In this document: one piece after another, positions 60,098 through 64,000 of the stretch
Numbering within the stretch: position 1 is the stretch's first letter
Layout of the letters: every line of letters starts with the position of its first letter
Source of the DNA: Streptomyces sp. Edi2
Lineage (GTDB): Bacteria; Actinomycetota; Actinomycetes; Streptomycetales; Streptomycetaceae
Length of the DNA stretch: 64,000 nucleotides
Assembly (NCBI RefSeq): GCF_040253635.1
Contig: NZ_JBEJGX010000003.1
Coordinates: 2,666,001 to 2,730,000, forward strand
Direction of reading: 5' to 3'
Translations under genes and position numbers: made by a program
Notes under the pieces: generated by a model
What the model was told of the DNA's origin: nothing
The model's input: only the letters and a program-made list of their open reading frames with translations
Database searches by the model: none

Positions 60098-61129
60098 ATG
60101 ACCATCAGCCTCGCCCAATTGCGGCGGTGCTCGGCCGCCGTCGACCTCGGAGCGGCCCGGACCAGGGTGTATGTGAAGAACCAGGGGCTGGTCGTCGATG
60201 AACCGACCGTCGCCGCCATCAACACCCGTACCGGGGCACTGCTGGCCGTGGGCGCCCAGGCCGAGGTGATGGACGGGCGTACCCCCGACTACATCCGGGT
60301 GGTGCGCCCGGTCTCCAACGGCACCATCGTCGACATCGACATGGCCCAGCGGCTGCTGCGCACCCTGGTCGGCGAGCGGCTGCGCAAGACCTGGCGGCGC
60401 CGCCCCTCGACGCGGGCCGCGGTCTGCCTCCCGTACGGCAGCGAGCCGCTGGCCCAGCGGGCGGCCGTGGAGACGCTGACGGGGCTGGGGGCGCGGCGGG
60501 TGGAGCTGGTCGACACCCTGGTCGCCGCCGCGGTGGGCTCCGGGCTGCCGGTGGAGCAGCCGGAGGCGACCATGATCGTGGTGTGTGGTGCGGGAACCAC
60601 GCAGGTCGCGGTGCTTTCGCTCGGTTCGATCGTGGCGGCGGAGAACGTTCCGGTGGGCGGCAACGCCATCGACCACGCGGTGATCCAGCACCTGCGACTG
60701 CACCACGAGCTGATGCTGGCGGGCCAGGCGGTACGTCCGCTGCAGCTGATCCTCTCCGGCGGCGACGGCCTGACCCCCGGCTCCACCGAGGTGCACGGCC
60801 GGGATGTGGTCAGCGGGATGGCGCGCTCCGTGCACGTCGACACCGAGCGGGTACGGGACGCCATCACCACCCCGCTGACCGCGATCCTCGACGGCATCGG
60901 GTCGGTGCTGCGCCGCTGCCCGCCGGATCTGGTGGCCGACCTCGGGGAGCGCGGCATCGTGCTCGCGGGCGGCAGCGCGCTGATCCCCGGACTGGAGCCG
61001 ATGATCCATCAGGCCACGACCATGCCGGTGCACACCGCGGACCGCCCCGATATCTGTGCCGTCATGGGGCTCGGCGCCATGATCGAGGGGAAGGTGCAGC
61101 CCCTGCACCTCGATCCGATGGACCCGTAA
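60098..61129 (+). CDS. mbl: MreB-like actin homologue Mbl
   Basis: 343 aa, actin/HSP70-fold. Phosphate-1 loop region AVDLGAARTRVYVKNQGLVVDEP, connecting block RPVSNGTIVDIDMAQRLLR, phosphate-2 ATMIVVCGAGTTQVAVLSLG and the adenosine block GIVLAGGSALIPGLEPMI are in order, matching MreB/Mbl. The first loop is altered (canonical DLGTANT reads DLGAART), as in the Streptomyces Mbl group, which affects spore-wall formation. GGGGAGGA lies 7 nt before the ATG. Stand-alone gene without mreCD. Confidence 0.88.
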   Translation: MTISLAQLRRCSAAVDLGAARTRVYVKNQGLVVDEPTVAAINTRTGALLAVGAQAEVMDGRTPDYIRVVRPVSNGTIVDIDMAQRLLRTLVGERLRKTWRRRPSTRAAVCLPYGSEPLAQRAAVETLTGLGARRVELVDTLVAAAVGSGLPVEQPEATMIVVCGAGTTQVAVLSLGSIVAAENVPVGGNAIDHAVIQHLRLHHELMLAGQAVRPLQLILSGGDGLTPGSTEVHGRDVVSGMARSVHVDTERVRDAITTPLTAILDGIGSVLRRCPPDLVADLGERGIVLAGGSALIPGLEPMIHQATTMPVHTADRPDICAVMGLGAMIEGKVQPLHLDPMDP

Positions 61130-61230
61130 GGGCGCGGGGGCCGCTCAGGCTGCCCAACCCCCCAGGCACTACAGGGCCAGGCCATGCAGGTCCGGGCCGG
61201 GCAGGGCCGGCTCGGCACCACGCACTTCAG

Positions 61231-61386
61231 GTCCAGGCCTCGCAGGCCCCGGGCGCTACCGACTCCGGCCGCTACAGACTCCAGGCACCACCAGGTCCAG
61301 GCCTCGGAGACCCCGGGCGCTACCGACTCCGGCCGCTACAGACTCCAGGCACCACCAGGTCCAGGCCTCGGAGACCCCGGCCGCTA
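61231..61386. repeat. 64-bp tandem repeat, about 2.4 copies
   Basis: A 64-bp unit (starting GTCCAGGCCTCG) occupies 61231-61294 (two mismatches near its start) and 61295-61358, with a third partial copy (22 bp) from 61359 reaching the stop codon of the phosphatase gene at 61384-61386. Confidence 0.9.
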
Positions 61387-61980
61387 CAGATTCCGGGCGT
61401 TCCACGCGACCACGGCGGGGCGGTCGTGCTCCGTGCCCAGGACGCCCACCGCCCCGGTCTCGAACGTGAACAGCCCGCCGGCGCCGGGCGGCAGCCCGAG
61501 CCTGCGGGCGGCCAGCACCCGCAGGAAGTGGGCGTGCGCCACCAGCGCCACGTCCCCCTCATCGGCTGCCAGCTGCGGCACGATCCGCGCCAGCACCCGG
61601 TCGGCACGCGCCCCGACCTGCTCCGGCGACTCCCCGGGGTGCCCGTCGGGCCCCTCGGGGACACCGTCGGAGAACAGATACCAGCCGGGCCGGCTGCGGT
61701 GGATCTCGGCGGTGGCGATGCCCTCGTAGCCGCCGTAATCCCATTCCCGCAGGTCGGCGTCGGTCTGCGGGCGGGCGAGGCCCGCCAGCTCGGCGGTGCG
61801 CAGCGCCCGCTTCATCGGGCTGGCGTACACCTGCCCGATCTTCCGGTCCGACAGCAGCGGCCGCAGTGCGCGGGCCTGCTCCTCGCCGACCGCGGTCAGC
61901 GGCAGATCGGTCCAGCTGGTGTGCCTGCCGTCCCGACTCCACTCGGTCTCGCCGTGCCGGACCAGAAGGAGGTCGCTCAC
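61384..61980 (-). CDS. Histidine phosphatase (phosphoglycerate mutase-like)
   Basis: 198 aa. The branch-1 histidine phosphatase RHG motif is LVRHGETEWS with His9 as phosphate acceptor; the second His is in VALVAHAHFLRVLAARRL, and Glu in LREWDYGGYEG is the proton donor. The EWDYGxYEG block is typical of broad-specificity sugar/acid phosphatases. Its ATG overlaps the thioredoxin stop by ATGA, so the two are coupled. Its stop codon abuts a 64-bp tandem repeat. Confidence 0.92.
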   Translation of the reverse strand: MSDLLLVRHGETEWSRDGRHTSWTDLPLTAVGEEQARALRPLLSDRKIGQVYASPMKRALRTAELAGLARPQTDADLREWDYGGYEGIATAEIHRSRPGWYLFSDGVPEGPDGHPGESPEQVGARADRVLARIVPQLAADEGDVALVAHAHFLRVLAARRLGLPPGAGGLFTFETGAVGVLGTEHDRPAVVAWNARNL

Positions 61981-62387
61981 GAGCCCTGCGCCTGCTGCTC
62001 CTGCTCGGCGCCCTCGGCCTGCTCGCTCTGCTGGGCCTCGGTGACCGAGGCGCGGACCTCGTCCATGTCCAGTGCGCGGGCCTGGCCGATGACGTCCTCC
62101 AGAGCCTCAGCGGGCAGCGCGCCCGGCTGGGCGAAGACCGCGATGTTCTCGCGGACGATCATCACGGTCGGGATGGACTGGATCTGCAGGGCCTGGGCCA
62201 GCTCGGGCTGCGCCTCCGTGTCGACCTTGGCGAAGACGAGGTCGTCATGCGTCTCGGACGACTTCTCGAAGACCGGGCCGAACTGCTTGCACGGCCCGCA
62301 CCACTCGGCCCAGAAGTCGATGAGGACGAAATCGTTGCCGGAGACGATTTCGTCGAAGTTTTCCTTGGTGAGCTCGATGGTGCTCAT
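61977..62387 (-). CDS. Thioredoxin
   Basis: 136 aa, cytoplasmic disulfide reductase. The active site is WAEWCGPCKQ with Cys30 and Cys33, and the cis-proline is in IQSIPTVMIV. A 25-residue Glu/Gln-rich tail (EQAEGAEQEQQAQGS end) extends beyond the usual 105-110 aa. ATG at 62387 (MSTIELTKENF) follows AGGGAAACACGC. No thioredoxin reductase gene is adjacent, so it is one of several Streptomyces thioredoxins and not the trxBA pair. It heads a two-gene operon. Confidence 0.94.
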   Translation of the reverse strand: MSTIELTKENFDEIVSGNDFVLIDFWAEWCGPCKQFGPVFEKSSETHDDLVFAKVDTEAQPELAQALQIQSIPTVMIVRENIAVFAQPGALPAEALEDVIGQARALDMDEVRASVTEAQQSEQAEGAEQEQQAQGS

Positions 62388-62550
62388 GCGTGTTTCCCTG
62401 CTTCCGGTCTGTCGACGATTGCCAGTCGGTCTCCGGCTGCGGTAACGGGCACAACCCGTGACGTATTCCGCACGCCGGACCGTCCCGCACCCCTGCCCAC
62501 CGATCGCGTTCCTAGACATCGCAATTCACGTGGGAAACGCCACGCTCCCG

Positions 62551-62670
62551 CCGGGCTCCACGACGGCGGATCGCCACGCCGTTCACCGGCTCCACCACGG
62601 CGGATCGCCACACCGTTCACCGGCTCCACCACGGCGGATCGCCACACCGCCCACCGGGCTCCACCACTGC
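62551..62670. repeat. 34-bp tandem repeat, about 3.5 copies
   Basis: Units start at 62551 (35 bp), 62586, 62620 and 62654 (partial) and read CCGGCTCCACCACGGCGGAT followed by CGCCACACCGTTCA. They fill the 350-bp region between trx (62388) and the cupin gene, which otherwise holds only the trx promoter near its left end. No gene is seen there. Confidence 0.9.
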
Positions 62671-62737
62671 ACCCCGGGGCGCCCCCGCACCCCTTGGACC
62701 TCCCCTTCCATCGCGCCCCGGGAAAACGCCCCTGGCT

Positions 62738-63100
62738 CTAGCTCTTCGGTTTGGCGTAGTCGGTCGCCATACCGCCCGCGAAGTCGTAAAGGATCACCTG
62801 TTCGTCCCCCACGACCCAGGCATCGTGACCGGGCGGGCAGACGAACACATCGCCCGGGCCCACCTCGGACTCCGCGCCGTCATTCATCCGCAGACGCATC
62901 CGGCCCTGGACCATGTAGCAGTTGTGGTGTACCTCGCAGCTCTCGGTCCCGACGATCGGCCCCACCGACTCCGTCCAGTGCCAGCCGGGCTCGAAGGTGG
63001 CCACGGCAAAGTCCAGTCCGGTGAGGTGCAGGGCTTCGAGGTGGCCCCGGGGAAAGTCGCGCCGTTCATCCGGCTTGTCGACCGTCTTGACTTCCATCAT
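62738..63100 (-). CDS. Cupin-domain protein
   Basis: 120 aa single-cupin. The first cupin motif lies in GWHWTESVGPIVGTESCEVHHNCYMVQG and the second in VGPGDVFVCPPGHDAWVVGDE, giving several histidines for a metal site. Start is MMEVKTVDKPDE at 63100 with GGAGG 10 nt upstream (63097 also possible). Small cytoplasmic enzyme or sensor of unknown substrate. Confidence 0.82.
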   Translation of the reverse strand: MMEVKTVDKPDERRDFPRGHLEALHLTGLDFAVATFEPGWHWTESVGPIVGTESCEVHHNCYMVQGRMRLRMNDGAESEVGPGDVFVCPPGHDAWVVGDEQVILYDFAGGMATDYAKPKS

Positions 63101-63423
63101 GAGGGCTTCCTCCATCCACCCCCCTGGTGATCTGGTCATCTCGCCGCCTGATCGCCCGGTCGCCTGACCACGTGGCCATCCGGGCACACCCCCCGATCCC
63201 TCCGGTCCTTCCATGGTGCGCCGCACCGGAGCGCCCGGCCACCGCGCCGGGCGGGCCCCACCGGACCTGGCGGACCTGGCGGACCACCGGGCCCGGCGGA
63301 CCACCGGGAAGAGCCCCACCACGGCCATTCAACGGGATGTCGCCGGGGAGGTGCCGTAGCACGCAGTCGCCACCCCCGACGGCTAGCATCGCGAAAGGAC
63401 CGCCAAGAACGGAGCATTCTTCT
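63101..63423. other. 323-bp divergent region with short repeats
   Basis: No gene supported. It carries the promoters of the cupin and glycosyltransferase genes and short direct repeats (GGACCTGGC twice and CGGACCACCGGG twice in 63262-63308). Confidence 0.55.
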
Positions 63424-64000
63424 GTGCGTCATCTGCGCGTAGGCGTCGCCATCTTGACCATGGGAAACCGTCCCGCCGATCTACAGGCGCTGCTGGATTC
63501 GGTGGCCAAGCAGGATCTCCCGCCGGCCCACATCGTGGTCATCGGGAACGGCTCGCCGCTCCCCCCGCTGCCGCACGGCGCCGTGGGCATCGAGCTGAGC
63601 GACAACCTGGGAATCTCCGGCGGCCGGAACGTCGCCCTGGACGAGCTGCGCAAGCTCGGGGACCTCGACATCGTGGTCGATCTGGACGACGACGGCCTGC
63701 TGATCAGCCCGGATGTGTTCAGCCGGCTGGCGGAACTGCACACCAGCGACCCGAAGTTGGGGGTCGTGAGCTTCCGCGTCGCCGACGAGCGGGGCCGTAC
63801 CCAGCGCCGGCACGTCCCGCGCCTGCGCGTCGGCGACCCGGCACGCGGCGGTCTGGTCACCACGTTCCTCGGCGGCGGGCACTCGCTGTCCGTCCCGATG
63901 CTGGACAGAATCGGCGGCTGGCCGGACGAGTTCTTCTACGCGCACGAAGAAACCGACCTGGCCTGGCGCGCCCTGGACGACGGCTGGCACATCCGCTACG
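63424..64000 (+). CDS. Glycosyltransferase family 2 protein, 5' part
   Basis: 192 codons present; the gene runs off the right edge. From the GTG at 63424 it reads VRHLRVGVAILTMGNRP, then the nucleotide-sugar motif with DxD-like acidic block IVVDLDDDGLL, and the acceptor-side block WPDEFFYAHEETDLAWRALDDGW with the ED(T)DLxxR pattern of GT-A family 2 enzymes. It probably transfers a sugar to a cell-surface glycan at the cytoplasmic face. GGAG lies 9 nt before the GTG. Confidence 0.88.
   Translation, partial: MRHLRVGVAILTMGNRPADLQALLDSVAKQDLPPAHIVVIGNGSPLPPLPHGAVGIELSDNLGISGGRNVALDELRKLGDLDIVVDLDDDGLLISPDVFSRLAELHTSDPKLGVVSFRVADERGRTQRRHVPRLRVGDPARGGLVTTFLGGGHSLSVPMLDRIGGWPDEFFYAHEETDLAWRALDDGWHIRY

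Noticed and set aside
62551..62670. CRISPR-like array
   Set aside because: Units are contiguous with no unique spacers and no cas genes are near; it is a simple tandem repeat.

Overview
The window reads as chromosomal DNA of a Streptomyces. GC content is very high, third codon positions are strongly G/C, GTG starts are frequent, and gene content and order match the genus. Examples are the fasR-fabD-fabH-acpP-fabF block, a TerD/DUF475 tellurium-type stress cluster next to a homodimeric aceE, an MreB-like Mbl, a mycothiol-era DinB-type protein and DUF3052/DUF3145/DUF4429 proteins. No rRNA, tRNA, CRISPR array, insertion sequence, prophage or biosynthetic gene cluster is visible.

Layout. 1-5,300: ter-type stress cluster. 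It has a truncated HpcH/HpaI-like lyase, a TerD protein with a long proline-rich tail, and a minus-strand run of two TerD paralogues, a DUF475 membrane protein and a TerA-like protein. 5,400-9,700: AhpE-type peroxiredoxin, DUF3052 protein and divergent pyruvate dehydrogenase E1 (aceE). 9,900-13,300: secreted I36-type inhibitor, then a drug exporter divergent from its TetR regulator. 13,500-20,900: two paralogous secreted/membrane alpha/beta hydrolases around a DUF4429 protein and a NarL-type two-component pair, then a membrane acyltransferase. 21,000-24,350: MerR-controlled aldo/keto reductase, a serine hydrolase and a pirin. 24,400-29,400: the type II fatty acid synthase operon with its activator FasR. 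29,500-38,500: 3-hydroxyisobutyrate-dehydrogenase-like enzyme, DUF3145, SGNH lipoprotein, mutarotase, DUF4097 lipoprotein, GH3 glycosidase/TetR pair and a zinc-ribbon membrane protein. 38,600-46,400: a secreted pyroglutamyl-peptidase-like protein lacking the catalytic Cys, a LysR/PLP-enzyme pair, a DinB/MarR pair, a nitrilase-VanX fusion and a CutS-like histidine kinase without its regulator. 46,700-52,600: a full ribose operon (lacI-rbsA-rbsC-rbsB-rbsK) with twin LacI operators. 52,700-64,000: small membrane protein, Ohr, medium-chain reductase/MarR, a repeat lipoprotein, an exporter with a GntR-TetR hybrid regulator, Mbl, a thioredoxin/phosphatase pair, a cupin and a truncated GT2.

Two themes run through the window. 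Many regulator/enzyme pairs are divergent and share a short intergenic region holding a clean dyad. Intergenic DNA just 3' of stop codons is repeatedly filled with short tandem repeats (7, 8, 16, 17, 34 and 64 bp units). Several genes also carry a -10-like hexamer 6-7 nt before the start codon and no ribosome binding site, which suggests leaderless transcripts. The strongest oddities are the nitrilase-VanX fusion, the Cys-to-Ser pyroglutamyl peptidase homologue, the twin ribose operators and long perfect dyads ahead of the DUF4097 lipoprotein and aceE.
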